A DNA stretch of 64,000 nucleotides. It comes from Mesobacillus maritimus. Its GTDB lineage: Bacteria; Bacillota; Bacilli; Bacillales; Cytobacillaceae. Shown here piece by piece: positions 33,001-40,965 of the stretch (its first letter is position 1; each line of letters starts with the position of its first letter). Under the pieces are notes generated by a model. It was given only the letters and a program-made list of their open reading frames with translations. It did not search any database and was not told the DNA's origin. Where the stretch lies: contig NZ_JACWFH010000013.1 in the NCBI RefSeq assembly GCF_019749255.1, positions 1 to 64,000 on the forward strand, given 5' to 3'. Both the position numbers and the translations under genes were made by a program.

Positions 33001-33650
33001 TCAAGAAAATCTCGTGCCAATGAAGCTTGGATTTTTAATGGTTCAACCTGCCCCTCTAATTCATAGAGAATGTCTGCAACACGGTTCAGGTTTTCCTGTG
33101 TTTCAAATAGCTTCGCTTCCGCTTTTTTCTTTCTTGTTTTGTATTTTAAGACACCTGCAGCTTCCTCGAAGATGGTTCTCCGATCTTCCGGCTTGCTGTT
33201 CAGTATCTCCTCGACCTTCCCTTGAGAAATAATGGAAAATGCTTCTCTCCCAAGACCTGAATCCATAAATAAATCAACAATATCCTTAAGCCTACAATTT
33301 TGTTTATTGATTAAAAATTCACTTTCACCTGAGCGGTAAACCCGTCTTGTGACACTGACCTCACTATAGTCAATTGGTAAAGACTGGTCTTCATTGTCTA
33401 GGGTGAGTGTAACTTCAGCGAAGTTTAAGGCCTTTCTTGTATCACTGCCAGCAAAAATAATATCCTCCATCTTTGCACCACGCAGTGATTTTGCTGATTG
33501 TTCTCCCAGTACCCAACGAATGGCGTCTGTTATATTGCTTTTCCCACTACCGTTTGGACCTACAACGGCAGTCACTCCGGGAACGAATTCAACACCAATT
33601 CGCTCTGCAAAGGACTTGAAGCCCACCACATCTAAACGTTTTAGAAACAC
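30081..33650 (-). CDS. smc: Chromosome segregation protein SMC
   Basis: Condensin-like ATPase that organises and segregates the chromosome with ScpA/ScpB. The 1189-residue protein has Walker A GPNGSGKSN (31-39), two long coiled coils (about 165-500 and 680-1010), a hinge around 510-670 with GAVAELIKVP and GGSMSGGAAKK, and the C-terminal head with LSGGERSLTAIALLF and Walker B FCILDEVEAALD. It begins 20 bp after rnc. Normal length and complete. Confidence 0.98.
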   Translation of the reverse strand: MFLKRLDVVGFKSFAERIGVEFVPGVTAVVGPNGSGKSNITDAIRWVLGEQSAKSLRGAKMEDIIFAGSDTRKALNFAEVTLTLDNEDQSLPIDYSEVSVTRRVYRSGESEFLINKQNCRLKDIVDLFMDSGLGREAFSIISQGKVEEILNSKPEDRRTIFEEAAGVLKYKTRKKKAEAKLFETQENLNRVADILYELEGQVEPLKIQASLARDFLEKKEELEKIEVALTAFEVEELHGRWEKLTNELELHKESEIKMSATLQKKEADIEMLRDELTALDESISSLQNVLLHASEELEKLEGRKEVLKERKKNAAQNQGQLKKTISELTEKIALLQETRLTQEQAVAHLSDEAAELQSGLNERQQQLKLYNEDIEGKIESLKSDYIEMLNQQASAKNELNYIGQQLSQQEARSTKVHGENDRFLQLRLEINQKKASTQEQLENIKQTLETEVQQYLQAQHKLEALKNNVEKQEKTLYQAYQYVQQAKSKKEMLEDMEEEYTGFFQGVKEVLKARGTKLQGIEGAVAELIKVPKAYEMAMETALGAAMQHIVVSNEENGRAAIHYLKKNSYGRATFLPLSVIKGKNIGTQLLKSIEGHSSYVGTAVSLLDFDEKYKEIIFNLLGNVVIAKDLKGANELARSLQYRSRIVTLDGDVVNPGGSMSGGAAKKNASSLLSRKGELEELKGKLVEMEEKTRQLESRFKSMKAELLSETEILEELRKRGEKLRLNEQSVKGELREIEIEERNINDRLAVYDSEQTQFEEERVRLTNREAELLKQNDQLKVDLEKLDLEIANLTNRKNMNLTSRETLVTEIGELKVAFAAKREQLQFAKERLESTVKDIHDQSSRLVAAEEDLALLSSEMNNSSSGENQLEEASQKKLEDKNATLELISSRREERLKRQAQLEDLELETKELKRQHKGINEVVKDEEIKLNRLDVELDTRLAHLREEYLLSFEAAKGQYPLQIPAEEARRKVKLIKLAIEELGTVNLGAIDEYDRISERYEFLNEQRSDLQEAKDTLFQVIDEMDIEMKKRFEETFVAIRSHFEPTFQALFGGGRADIRLTHPDDLLATGVDIVAQPPGKKLQNLGLLSGGERSLTAIALLFSILKVRPVPFCILDEVEAALDEANVFRFSQYLKQYSSETQFIVITHRKGTMEEADVLYGVTMQESGVSKLVSVKLEETNNLVKLQ

Positions 33651-33670
33651 TACCTAGCTCTCCCTTTCGG

Positions 33671-34450
33671 TTATTCTTTACTCATGATGTCATTTTGCTT
33701 CGAGATCGCTTCCATATGTGCTTTTAGTTTTCCAAGAGCCATTTGGGCTGCGTGCTGTTCTGCTTCTTTTTTGGATCGGCCTTTGCCTGTTCCGAGATCT
33801 TCCCCGTTAAGAGACACTAGAGATTCAAACTCACGATTATGCGCTGGACCTGTTTCCGATAAAATCTTGTACTCAATTGTTCCTGCAGCATCCCGCTGAA
33901 CGAGTTCCTGGAGCTGACTTTTAAAATCCATCACATGAGAAAAAGCACCTGCATCAATTTTCGGAAATACCACTTTCTCTAAAAAAGTAGTGACTGTTTC
34001 AATTTCCTTGTCAAGATACAAAGCCCCAATGAAAGCTTCGAATACATCAGCTAAAAGTGCCGGCCGTGTACGTCCACCGGTCATTTCCTCCCCTTTTCCA
34101 AGAAGAACCACTTCACCAAAATTGAGCTGATTGGCGAATTCCACTAGAGAAGGTTCACAAACGACAGCCGCTCTTAGCTTGGTTAACTCTCCCTCGCTCA
34201 TCATTGGATATTTTTTATACAAAAACTGTGAAACAGTCAATTCGAGAACTGCGTCTCCAAGAAACTCTAGCCTTTCGTTATCCTCATAGGGCTTTCTGCG
34301 ATGCTCATTCACATAAGATGAATGGGTGAACGCTTGCTTTAAAAGCTTTTCGTTTTGGAACTGAATTCCAATTCTTGCTTGAAATTCTTTAAATTTTTGA
34401 TCCTTAACCCGAAAATATTTTTTATCCTTTTCTCTACCGGTATGGCGCAT
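33671..34450 (-). CDS. rnc: Ribonuclease III
   Basis: Double-strand RNA endonuclease for rRNA and mRNA processing. The 259-residue protein has the catalytic signature [14 protein letters not shown] (E62, D66) and the second pair D135/E138 in [14 protein letters not shown], then a C-terminal dsRNA-binding domain ([16 protein letters not shown]). Start ATG 34450 follows AAGGTGG by 9 bases; TTG at 34456 is the alternative. First gene of the rnc-smc-ftsY run; the acpP terminator lies before it. Confidence 0.97.
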   Translation of the reverse strand: MRHTGREKDKKYFRVKDQKFKEFQARIGIQFQNEKLLKQAFTHSSYVNEHRRKPYEDNERLEFLGDAVLELTVSQFLYKKYPMMSEGELTKLRAAVVCEPSLVEFANQLNFGEVVLLGKGEEMTGGRTRPALLADVFEAFIGALYLDKEIETVTTFLEKVVFPKIDAGAFSHVMDFKSQLQELVQRDAAGTIEYKILSETGPAHNREFESLVSLNGEDLGTGKGRSKKEAEQHAAQMALGKLKAHMEAISKQNDIMSKE

Positions 34451-34587
34451 TTTCAAATTCCACCTTGCTCAAAATTTACACACTAGTTCTAGTTTACAAA
34501 AAAGAACCCATTAAAGGCAAAAAAACCTTGAATTTTTCCTGAAAAATAAACATAGAAGCCGAATAAAGGGTGTCTAATATACAGAAG

Positions 34588-34613
34588 AAAGCCCCGTTAA
34601 TAAACGGAGCTTT
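34588..34613 (-). terminator. Terminator of acpP
   Basis: Stem AAAGCTCCGTT / AACGGGGCTTT on the minus strand, 18 bases after the acpP stop. The T tail is weak. Confidence 0.68.
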
Positions 34614-34630
34614 AGAGCAAATCCAACAGT

Positions 34631-34864
34631 TTACTTTTTGCTATTTATGTAATTTACAGCGTCACCAACTGTAGCGATTTTCTCAGCATCATCATCAGAG
34701 ATTTCCATGTCGAACTCGTCTTCAAGCTCCATTACTAGTTCAACAACATCAAGAGAATCAGCACCAAGGTCGTCTTTAAAAGATGCTTCTAGTGAAACTT
34801 GCGCTTCATCTACACCTAAACGATCCACAATAATCTTTGTTACGCGTTCTAAAACTTCTGCCAT
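34631..34864 (-). CDS. acpP: Acyl carrier protein
   Basis: Carries growing fatty acyl chains on a 4'-phosphopantetheine arm. The 77-residue acidic protein has the modified serine S37 in [11 protein letters not shown]. Start ATG 34864 ([10 protein letters not shown]) is fixed by GGGGAGGTGA directly upstream; the frame goes on to 34873. In B. subtilis acpA lies close behind fabG; here about 190 bp with a short family-1 repeat and a promoter separate them. Confidence 0.97.
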   Translation of the reverse strand: MAEVLERVTKIIVDRLGVDEAQVSLEASFKDDLGADSLDVVELVMELEDEFDMEISDDDAEKIATVGDAVNYINSKK

Positions 34865-34903
34865 GCTTGTCACCTCCCCTCAAGTCATTATAGATGATAG
34901 CAT

Positions 34904-34931
34904 ATGATAAATAAAGGGTATATCGTTTCAA
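34904..34931 (-). promoter_or_regulatory. Promoter of acpP
   Basis: Minus strand: -35 TTGAAA (34926-34931), 16 bp spacer, -10 TATCAT (34904-34909). A perfect TATAAT (34888-34893) without a good -35 lies 10 bp further on. Confidence 0.6.
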
Positions 34932-34956
34932 AAAACTACTCTGTTTATAGGTAGCT

Positions 34957-35010
34957 GTTGATTTCCCACTCCAGGCACGAGCAGTTCGCGGGCGTGCCTT
35001 CCGTTCCAAC
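34957..35010. repeat. Family-1 repeat, copy C (54 bp, ends only)
   Basis: The left end (GTTGATT...CCAGGCACGA) and right end (CGTGCCTTCCGTTCCAAC) are nearly fused, so the GC-rich interior of the other copies is missing. It folds as GGCACG/CGTGCC. It lies between the fabG stop and the acpP promoter. Confidence 0.8.
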
Positions 35011-35051
35011 GTACGAAAAGTCACGATCGCAGTTTTAACCCATACTCCCCT

Positions 35052-35795
35052 TTACATCACCATGCCGCCGTCTACATGGAGGGTTTGCCCTGTCATATAG
35101 CGACTATCATCAGAAGCAAGGAATAATACTGTTTTCGCAATATCAGTTGGTTCTCCTAAACGAGCCAACGGAATTTGCTTTAACATTTCATTCTTTGTTT
35201 CATCATTAAGTTTGTCCGTCATGTCAGTGGTAATAAATCCTGGTGCGACAGCATTCACTGTAATGCCTCTTGTCGCAAGTTCTTTGGCCGTGGTCTTTGT
35301 CAACCCAATGACACCAGATTTTGCCGCAACATAATTAGCTTGCCCAGCATTTCCACTCACACCAACAATCGAAGAAATATTAATGATTCGACCACTGCGC
35401 TGTTTCATCATCTGCCTCGTTACCGCCTTGGTACAAAGGAATACACCTTTTAGGTTAATGTTAATCACATCGTCCCAATCCGCTTCCTTCATCCTCATCA
35501 ATAAGTTATCTTTGGTAATCCCAGCGTTATTCACAAGAATATCTAGTTTACCAAAAGCTTCAATCGTTTGTTTAACCATGGAATCAACAGATTCCGAACT
35601 AGAAACATCAGCCTGAATGGTGATTGCCTCTCTGCCCATTGTACGAATTTCTGCTGCAACCTCAAGGGCTTTTGCCTCACTTCCAGAATAATTAATGGCG
35701 ACATTTGCACCTTCTCTCGCCAATTCCAGAGCAATTTCTCTGCCGATGCCACGAGATGCCCCCGTAACAAGTGCTACTTTTCCTTCTAATTTCAT
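35052..35795 (-). CDS. fabG: 3-oxoacyl-[ACP] reductase
   Basis: NADPH-dependent reduction of 3-ketoacyl-ACP in fatty-acid elongation. Short-chain dehydrogenase of 247 residues with cofactor motif TGASRGIG (11-18), NNAG (89-92), and catalytic S142, Y155 and K159 (NISSIVG, YVAAK). It starts 7 bp after fabD in the FapR-controlled operon. Confidence 0.97.
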   Translation of the reverse strand: MKLEGKVALVTGASRGIGREIALELAREGANVAINYSGSEAKALEVAAEIRTMGREAITIQADVSSSESVDSMVKQTIEAFGKLDILVNNAGITKDNLLMRMKEADWDDVININLKGVFLCTKAVTRQMMKQRSGRIINISSIVGVSGNAGQANYVAAKSGVIGLTKTTAKELATRGITVNAVAPGFITTDMTDKLNDETKNEMLKQIPLARLGEPTDIAKTVLFLASDDSRYMTGQTLHVDGGMVM

Positions 35796-35802
35796 GCTAC
35801 TT

Positions 35803-36741
35803 TCACTCCTTCAAGGCGGAAATTGCTGCCTCACAGCTTTCTACATCATAAACAGCAAGAGTTTTAACAGAACGATCAACTTTTCTGACTAATCCAGCTA
35901 AAACCTTACCTGGACCGATTTCAATAAAAGTATCGACCCCTAGTTCAATCATTTTGCCAACTGTATCTTCCCATAAAACCGGTGAATAAAGCTGCTCAAT
36001 TAACTTTTCTTTGATTTCCTCAGCCTCTTGCATCGGCTCCGCTGTTACATTCGCAATGACTGGGATTTGGGCAGAATTGATTTGAATACTGTTTAGAATG
36101 TCCTTAAACTCAACTGCTGCTGGTTTCATCAGCGCCGAATGGAAAGGTCCACTAACATTCAATGGAAGAACGCGCTTTGCACCTGCTTCCTTCGCCTTAA
36201 TGGACGCCTCTTCCACTCCTTTTCTGGAGCCAGAGATGACAATTTGACCTGGACAATTTAAATTTGCCAACTGAACTGAATTTCCAGCCGCTGTTACATC
36301 TTCACAAACAGCCGTTAAGGAGTCCCGATCCAAACCTAGCACAGCAGCCATAGTGCCTTCTCCATTTGGTACTGCCTTTTCCATCAACTCGCCACGCTTA
36401 CGGACTGCGTACACCCCATCTTCAAATTGGAGTGCCCCAGCTGCAACAAGCGCCGAATACTCTCCTAAACTATGACCAGCAACAAAATCAGCTTCAATTC
36501 CTGATTTCTTAAAATAATCGAGAATCGCGATGCTGGTTGTAAGCAGAGCAGGCTGTGCATTAACCGTTAAAGTCAATTTATCTTGCGGGCCCTCAAATAT
36601 CGTTGCACTTAAGCTCTCTTCTAATACTTGATCTGCTTTATCAAAATACCCCTTAACCTGATCACTAACTTCTGCTAGTTCTCTTCCCATTCCAACTTGT
36701 TGTGAACCTTGTCCCGGAAATAGAAATGCAATCTTCCCCAT
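35803..36741 (-). CDS. fabD: Malonyl-CoA:ACP transacylase
   Basis: Loads malonyl groups on ACP for chain extension. The 312-residue protein has FPGQGSQ near the N terminus, nucleophile S91 in [10 protein letters not shown] and the partner histidine H201 in SGPFHSALM. Start ATG 36741 ([13 protein letters not shown]) is spaced properly from AGAGGGGG; ATG 36747 is too close. It lies 12 bp after plsX. Confidence 0.97.
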   Translation of the reverse strand: MGKIAFLFPGQGSQQVGMGRELAEVSDQVKGYFDKADQVLEESLSATIFEGPQDKLTLTVNAQPALLTTSIAILDYFKKSGIEADFVAGHSLGEYSALVAAGALQFEDGVYAVRKRGELMEKAVPNGEGTMAAVLGLDRDSLTAVCEDVTAAGNSVQLANLNCPGQIVISGSRKGVEEASIKAKEAGAKRVLPLNVSGPFHSALMKPAAVEFKDILNSIQINSAQIPVIANVTAEPMQEAEEIKEKLIEQLYSPVLWEDTVGKMIELGVDTFIEIGPGKVLAGLVRKVDRSVKTLAVYDVESCEAAISALKE

Positions 36742-36753
36742 ATTCATCCCCCT

Positions 36754-37761
36754 CTAGTCTTTTTTCTGGGTTTGTGAATCATGCTGTTCAATTGCTTTTT
36801 TGATTGTGCCAGCGACATCATTAGCCACCATTTCTCTCGCTTGGCGAATTGAATTGTAGATGGCATTGGCATCTGATGAACCATGCGCCTTAATAACAGG
36901 AGCCTTAAGTCCAAACAAACCTGCACCACCGTACTCGGTATAATCCATTTTCCCTTTAATTGTCGCTAAATCGGGCTTAAGTACGGCTGCTGCAAGCTTT
37001 GTTTTTACACTCGACATCAGCGTTTGCTTTAGCATTTTAAAAACGGACATCGCCGTACCTTCAATGGTTTTCAACACCATGTTCCCTGTAAAGCCATCGG
37101 TCACCACTACATCAGCGGCTCCGTCGAGCAAATCCCGTGCCTCGACATTCCCTATAAAATTAATATCGGCATTCTTTAAAAGTGAAAAAGTGTTTTTAGT
37201 AAGTTCATTTCCCTTTTTCTCTTCAGTTCCGATATTCAACAAGCCAACCCGAGGACTCTTTAATCCTCTTGCTTTTTCACTATATATAGAGCCCATGAGT
37301 GCGTATTGCAATAAATGTTCTGGTTTGGCATCCGCATTCGCTCCTACATCCAATAAGAGAAAGCCTTCGCCTCCAATTGTTGGTAGAGTTGGGGCAAGGG
37401 CAGGACGTTCAATCCCTTCAATCCGGCCGACGATGAACAGTCCCGCAGCCATTAAAGCACCCGTATTCCCGGCAGAAAGGCAAGCATCTGCTTTCCCGTC
37501 TGTAACTTGCTTTGCTGCTAATACCATCGAAGCATCCTTCTTACGGCGGACCGCCCGAACTGGCTCATCTGTACCAAGAATAACTTCTTCCGTATGGATA
37601 ATTTCGATTCTCTCCTCGCTAGTGAGATGTTCGCGAATTTTGCTTTCATCACCAACAAGAACAATATGTATATCTTTATAGGCTTCTACAGCCTTCATAG
37701 CTCCAAGGACGATTTGTTTCGGTGCATTGTCGCCACCCATTGCATCAATTGCTAGTCTCAT
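36754..37761 (-). CDS. plsX: Phosphate acyltransferase PlsX
   Basis: Makes acyl-phosphate from acyl-ACP for PlsY, the first step of phospholipid synthesis in Gram-positives. The 335-residue protein begins [18 protein letters not shown] and has [27 protein letters not shown] and [15 protein letters not shown]. Start ATG 37761 follows AAAGGATG; ATG 37770 overlaps that site. It comes 18 bp after fapR, the conserved order. Confidence 0.97.
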   Translation of the reverse strand: MRLAIDAMGGDNAPKQIVLGAMKAVEAYKDIHIVLVGDESKIREHLTSEERIEIIHTEEVILGTDEPVRAVRRKKDASMVLAAKQVTDGKADACLSAGNTGALMAAGLFIVGRIEGIERPALAPTLPTIGGEGFLLLDVGANADAKPEHLLQYALMGSIYSEKARGLKSPRVGLLNIGTEEKKGNELTKNTFSLLKNADINFIGNVEARDLLDGAADVVVTDGFTGNMVLKTIEGTAMSVFKMLKQTLMSSVKTKLAAAVLKPDLATIKGKMDYTEYGGAGLFGLKAPVIKAHGSSDANAIYNSIRQAREMVANDVAGTIKKAIEQHDSQTQKKD

Positions 37762-37779
37762 ATGTTTCATCCTTTAGTA

Positions 37780-38343
37780 TTATTTTTGCGAACGGTACAT
37801 TTTAAATTCCCCGTTAAAAACAAGTTCGTTATTCACGTAACTCTTTACCTCAACCAAGGTTCTACCTGTTTGTTCATCAATATTTAGTACCCTTGCTTTA
37901 GCAATAACCCTTTCCCCTTCCATCACTGAACGGGTGAACTGAATATTCGCTTTTGCAGTTAAAGCTAACTCATCATTAATGACAGCGACCGCAAGGGAAT
38001 TCGCCTGCGCAAATAGATGGTGCCCACGAGCAATCTTGTTTCTTACGAATACATGCTCTTGTTTTATATCTAAAATAGAAATCGCATTTCGATCCAATTC
38101 TATATCGATTATTTCACCAATAACCTCTTCAAGAGGCAATGAGCGAACTTCATCTTCAAAACGCTTTTCCGCAACATGCTTTATTCTTTCTCGTAACTCA
38201 GGAATCGATAGTTCTAGTCTGTCGAGCCTAATGGTTTGAATACTGACCGAAAAGCGTTCAGCCAGTTCTTCATCGGTAATGAACGGATTCTCCTCAATTG
38301 TCTCAACAAGTAGTTGCTGCCGTTCCCGTTTATTTCGTCTCAT
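37780..38343 (-). CDS. fapR: Malonyl-CoA-responsive lipid regulator FapR
   Basis: Represses fatty-acid and phospholipid genes; malonyl-CoA relieves repression. The 187-residue protein has an N-terminal DeoR-like helix-turn-helix ([22 protein letters not shown]) and a hot-dog domain that binds malonyl-CoA (about 70-187, [18 protein letters not shown]). Start ATG 38343 (MRRNKRERQ) agrees with B. subtilis; a preceding ATG at 38346 is possible. A clear FapR operator lies on its own promoter, so it is autoregulated with plsX, fabD, fabG and perhaps acpP. Confidence 0.97.
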   Translation of the reverse strand: MRRNKRERQQLLVETIEENPFITDEELAERFSVSIQTIRLDRLELSIPELRERIKHVAEKRFEDEVRSLPLEEVIGEIIDIELDRNAISILDIKQEHVFVRNKIARGHHLFAQANSLAVAVINDELALTAKANIQFTRSVMEGERVIAKARVLNIDEQTGRTLVEVKSYVNNELVFNGEFKMYRSQK

Positions 38344-38363
38344 CAATCATCACATCCGCAGTA

Positions 38364-38380
38364 TTATGACTAGGTCCTAA
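38364..38380 (-). promoter_or_regulatory. FapR operator
   Basis: The 17 bp sequence TTAGGACCTAGTCATAA (minus strand) has dyad symmetry TTA-GAC-GTC-TAA and fits the known FapR box. It lies just after the -10 (38385-38390), over the expected start site. Confidence 0.85.
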
Positions 38381-38384
38381 TAGT

Positions 38385-38413
38385 AATATAAATAAAAGAA
38401 GCACAAATTGCAA
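38385..38413 (-). promoter_or_regulatory. Promoter of the fapR operon
   Basis: Minus strand: -35 TTGCAA (38408-38413), 17 bp spacer, -10 TATATT (38385-38390). Confidence 0.78.
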
Positions 38414-38439
38414 GTAGAAATGTGGAAGGGCATGTTCAG

Positions 38440-38509
38440 GGACGACAAGCATAAGACGCGTCAGGTAAGAAGGTGGTCTTTCCATTCATACCTGACGCGC
38501 ATGCTTATG
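38440..38509. repeat. Family-2 related palindrome, copy c
   Basis: CATAAG (38450-38455) pairs with CTTATG (38504-38509) and CGCGTCAGGTA (38457-38467) with TACCTGACGCG (38489-38499). The left side GACAAGCATAAGACG matches copy b (GACAGGCATAAGACG). The outer AGCGCC/GGCGCT arms are missing. Confidence 0.7.
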
Positions 38510-38760
38510 AAGCTGGTTCCACTCTCTTTTCCTGCTCGATTCCAGCTTCATCCACCTTATGAAGCGGGTTTCTCTCTTTTTTCCTACTGGATTCCGGCTT
38601 CATCCACCTTATGAAGCCGGTTTCTCTCTTATTCCTACACGATTCCGACTTCATCTGCCTCATGAAACGGGGTTCTTTCTCTCCCCTAATCGATTCCAGC
38701 TTCACCCGCCTTATGAAGCAAACTTTCCTCTTATTTCGCTCTCGCTGCCGGGTTCATTTC
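38507..38760. repeat. Tandem array of 51-52 bp units between recG and fapR
   Basis: Units begin ATGAAG/ATGAAA at 38507, 38559, 38611, 38662 and 38713, periods 52, 52, 51 and 51. Each junction has the form CCGGCTTCAT-CCACCTT-ATGAAGCCGG; the second is a perfect 10 bp stem and the others keep part of it. The middle of each unit is TTTCTCTCTT-type pyrimidine sequence. It starts where the family-2 palindrome ends. Confidence 0.88.
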
Positions 38761-38764
38761 TATA

Positions 38765-40813
38765 TCAGTCAAGTTTTTCTCCAGATAAGACACCACTGTC
38801 TTTCAGGGACTCTCTTAAGCTAATGTATTTATCTGACTGCCAAAAGGCATCAGACTGGACTAAGATAGCAGCATCATTTCTCGCAGTCTCAAGAGCCCGA
38901 TAGTCATGAACCATATCCGCCACCTTAAACTCCGGCATTCCACTTTGCTTCTTGCCAAAGAAATCTCCTGGACCCCGAAGCTCTAGGTCTTTTTCGCTTA
39001 AAGCAAAGCCGTCATTTGTTTCGGTCATAATTTTCATTCGTTCCTTACCAACTTCATTTTTAGGATCTGCGAGCAATATGCAGTAACTTTGCTCGCTGCC
39101 TCTGCCCACGCGCCCACGAAGCTGATGGAGTTGGGATAGTCCAAAACGCTCTGCGTCATAGATCAACATAAAGGTAGCATTAGGAACATTCACACCAACT
39201 TCAACCACCGTTGTCGACACCAGCACTTGTGCCTCGTTCGCAGTAAATTCTTGCATAACCGCATCCTTTTCAGCGGAACTTAGTCTTCCATGCATTAAAC
39301 CGACCTTATACCTGCTCCCAAAATAGACACTTAAGGTATGATGAACATCGATTGCATTTTGCACATCTATTTTGTCGGACTCCTCAATCAATGGGCAAAT
39401 TACATATGCTTGTCTTCCCTGTGCCAACTCTTTATCCATAAAACCAAGAACACGATCAAGCATGTCGTGTTTAGCCCAATACGTTTCAATTGTTTTCCGA
39501 CCTGCTGGCATTTCGTCTATAACCGACACATCCATTTCACCAAAAACAGTAATCGCAAGTGTTCTTGGTATCGGCGTCGCAGTCATAAATAATACATCCG
39601 GATTTTCGCCCTTTTCTCGAAGAACCCTTCGTTGTTCCACGCCAAAGCGATGTTGTTCATCTGTTATGACAAGCCCAAGCTTTTGAAAACTTACCTCATC
39701 CTGTATCAAAGCATGTGTACCGATAAGAATATCTACCGTGCCTTCGCTTACTTCTGCCAAAATCTCTCGGCGGCGCTTTCCTTTGACTGAGCTCGTTAAC
39801 AGTCGACATTGAACTCCTATAGGACTAAGCAGAGCTGTCAATGACTCAACATGTTGTTCTGCAAGAATCTCAGTCGGAACCATCAGAGCTCCTTGGTATC
39901 CTGCTGTGATTGCTGCATACATCGCAATGCCCGCAACTACTGTTTTCCCTGAGCCAACATCTCCCTGAAGCAAACGATTCATTCGATATGGTGTTTTCAT
40001 ATCTGCTAAAATCTCATTGACTACTCTTTTTTGCGCGTTTGTTAATGGAAAAGGGAGATGTTCAATAAACGTTTTTACTTTGGGTAGTTGATAGTTTAAG
40101 GTGATTCCTAGGGATTGTTCACGTTCAAACTTCCTTAAGGCCTGCATTTTCAACTGAAATAGGAGGAATTCCTCGTAAACAAACCTTCTTCTAGCTTGCT
40201 TCACATCCTCAGCGCCTAAAGGAAAATGCATCATCTTCATGGCCTCGCCTCTATCCATCAGTTTATACCGATGGATGAACTCCTCTGGAAGGTTTTCTTC
40301 AATTTCATGGCCATATTGAACAAATGCATTGTGTATGAGTCTTCGGATGACTTTTACCGTTACTTTTCCCTTCACCGTGTAGACAGGTTCAAACTCTTTC
40401 TCTTTTTGATAGCCGCCTACTGTCATTTCATTTGCTGTAATCGTTTGGCGGTGCTGGTCCCATTTCCCCGTTACTGTTACCGTTTCATTTACTTTGAATT
40501 TTTGCTTCAAATAAGGCTGATTAAAAAACACCACCTTAATTAAGTAACGATCCACGAGCAACCGCACGGTAAGGCGTGATTTTTTTCGTCCATGATACAT
40601 AAGGGAAGGCTCCCCATGAACCACTCCTTCTACGGTAACCTTTTCTTCATGTTTTACCTCTGCTAAATCGCGTAGTCGGTAGTCTTCATAGCGGTAAGGG
40701 AAATATTCTAGCAAATCTTTAATACTTCGGATATTCATTTCCGCTAGTAAAGCACCCATCTCTGCGCCAATGCCCTTGACAGATGTTACAGATTGGTTTC
40801 CTAAATCACTCAC
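38765..40813 (-). CDS. recG: ATP-dependent DNA helicase RecG
   Basis: Reverses stalled replication forks and branch-migrates Holliday junctions. With a GTG start at 40813 (VSDLGNQSVTSVKGIGAEM) the protein has 682 residues, the length of B. subtilis RecG. It has the N-terminal wedge/OB domain, Walker A QGDVGSGKT, box DEQH, TATPIPRTLA, and the RecG C-terminal FGKKQSGMPEFKVADMVHDYR. The frame is open to an ATG at 40912, but that codon lies in the loop of a strong hairpin and adds 33 residues unlike other RecG proteins. sdaAB/sdaAA, next to recG in B. subtilis, are missing. Confidence 0.94.
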   Translation of the reverse strand: MSDLGNQSVTSVKGIGAEMGALLAEMNIRSIKDLLEYFPYRYEDYRLRDLAEVKHEEKVTVEGVVHGEPSLMYHGRKKSRLTVRLLVDRYLIKVVFFNQPYLKQKFKVNETVTVTGKWDQHRQTITANEMTVGGYQKEKEFEPVYTVKGKVTVKVIRRLIHNAFVQYGHEIEENLPEEFIHRYKLMDRGEAMKMMHFPLGAEDVKQARRRFVYEEFLLFQLKMQALRKFEREQSLGITLNYQLPKVKTFIEHLPFPLTNAQKRVVNEILADMKTPYRMNRLLQGDVGSGKTVVAGIAMYAAITAGYQGALMVPTEILAEQHVESLTALLSPIGVQCRLLTSSVKGKRRREILAEVSEGTVDILIGTHALIQDEVSFQKLGLVITDEQHRFGVEQRRVLREKGENPDVLFMTATPIPRTLAITVFGEMDVSVIDEMPAGRKTIETYWAKHDMLDRVLGFMDKELAQGRQAYVICPLIEESDKIDVQNAIDVHHTLSVYFGSRYKVGLMHGRLSSAEKDAVMQEFTANEAQVLVSTTVVEVGVNVPNATFMLIYDAERFGLSQLHQLRGRVGRGSEQSYCILLADPKNEVGKERMKIMTETNDGFALSEKDLELRGPGDFFGKKQSGMPEFKVADMVHDYRALETARNDAAILVQSDAFWQSDKYISLRESLKDSGVLSGEKLD

Positions 40814-40924
40814 GATACTCTTGCGACAACCGACTTTTCTAAGTGCAGTCCTTTGCGGTCGGTATGCCACAGCCCTCCTTGCCGTTTCTCCATTTTTAGA
40901 GGGATAGCTCATTAGCTTATCCCT

Positions 40925-40960
40925 TAAAACAAGAAATAGAAGGGGGTTCCCCTTCTATTT
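40925..40960 (-). terminator. Terminator of yloU-fakA
   Basis: Stem AAATAGAAGGGG / CCCCTTCTATTT with a 3-base loop and CTTGTTTT tail, 5 bases after the fakA stop. Confidence 0.82.
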
Positions 40961-40965
40961 TGAAT

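Noticed and set aside
34806-35024. 72-residue minus-strand frame over the acpP start and copy C
   Set aside because: It overlaps acpP in another frame and runs through repeat sequence.
38505-38705. 66-residue repetitive open frame on the minus strand
   Set aside because: It follows the 51-52 bp tandem array; unit length is not always a multiple of three, there is no ribosome site, and the hairpin junctions explain the repetition.
38507-38760. Possible CRISPR array
   Set aside because: Units are contiguous, without variable spacers, and there are no cas genes in the window.
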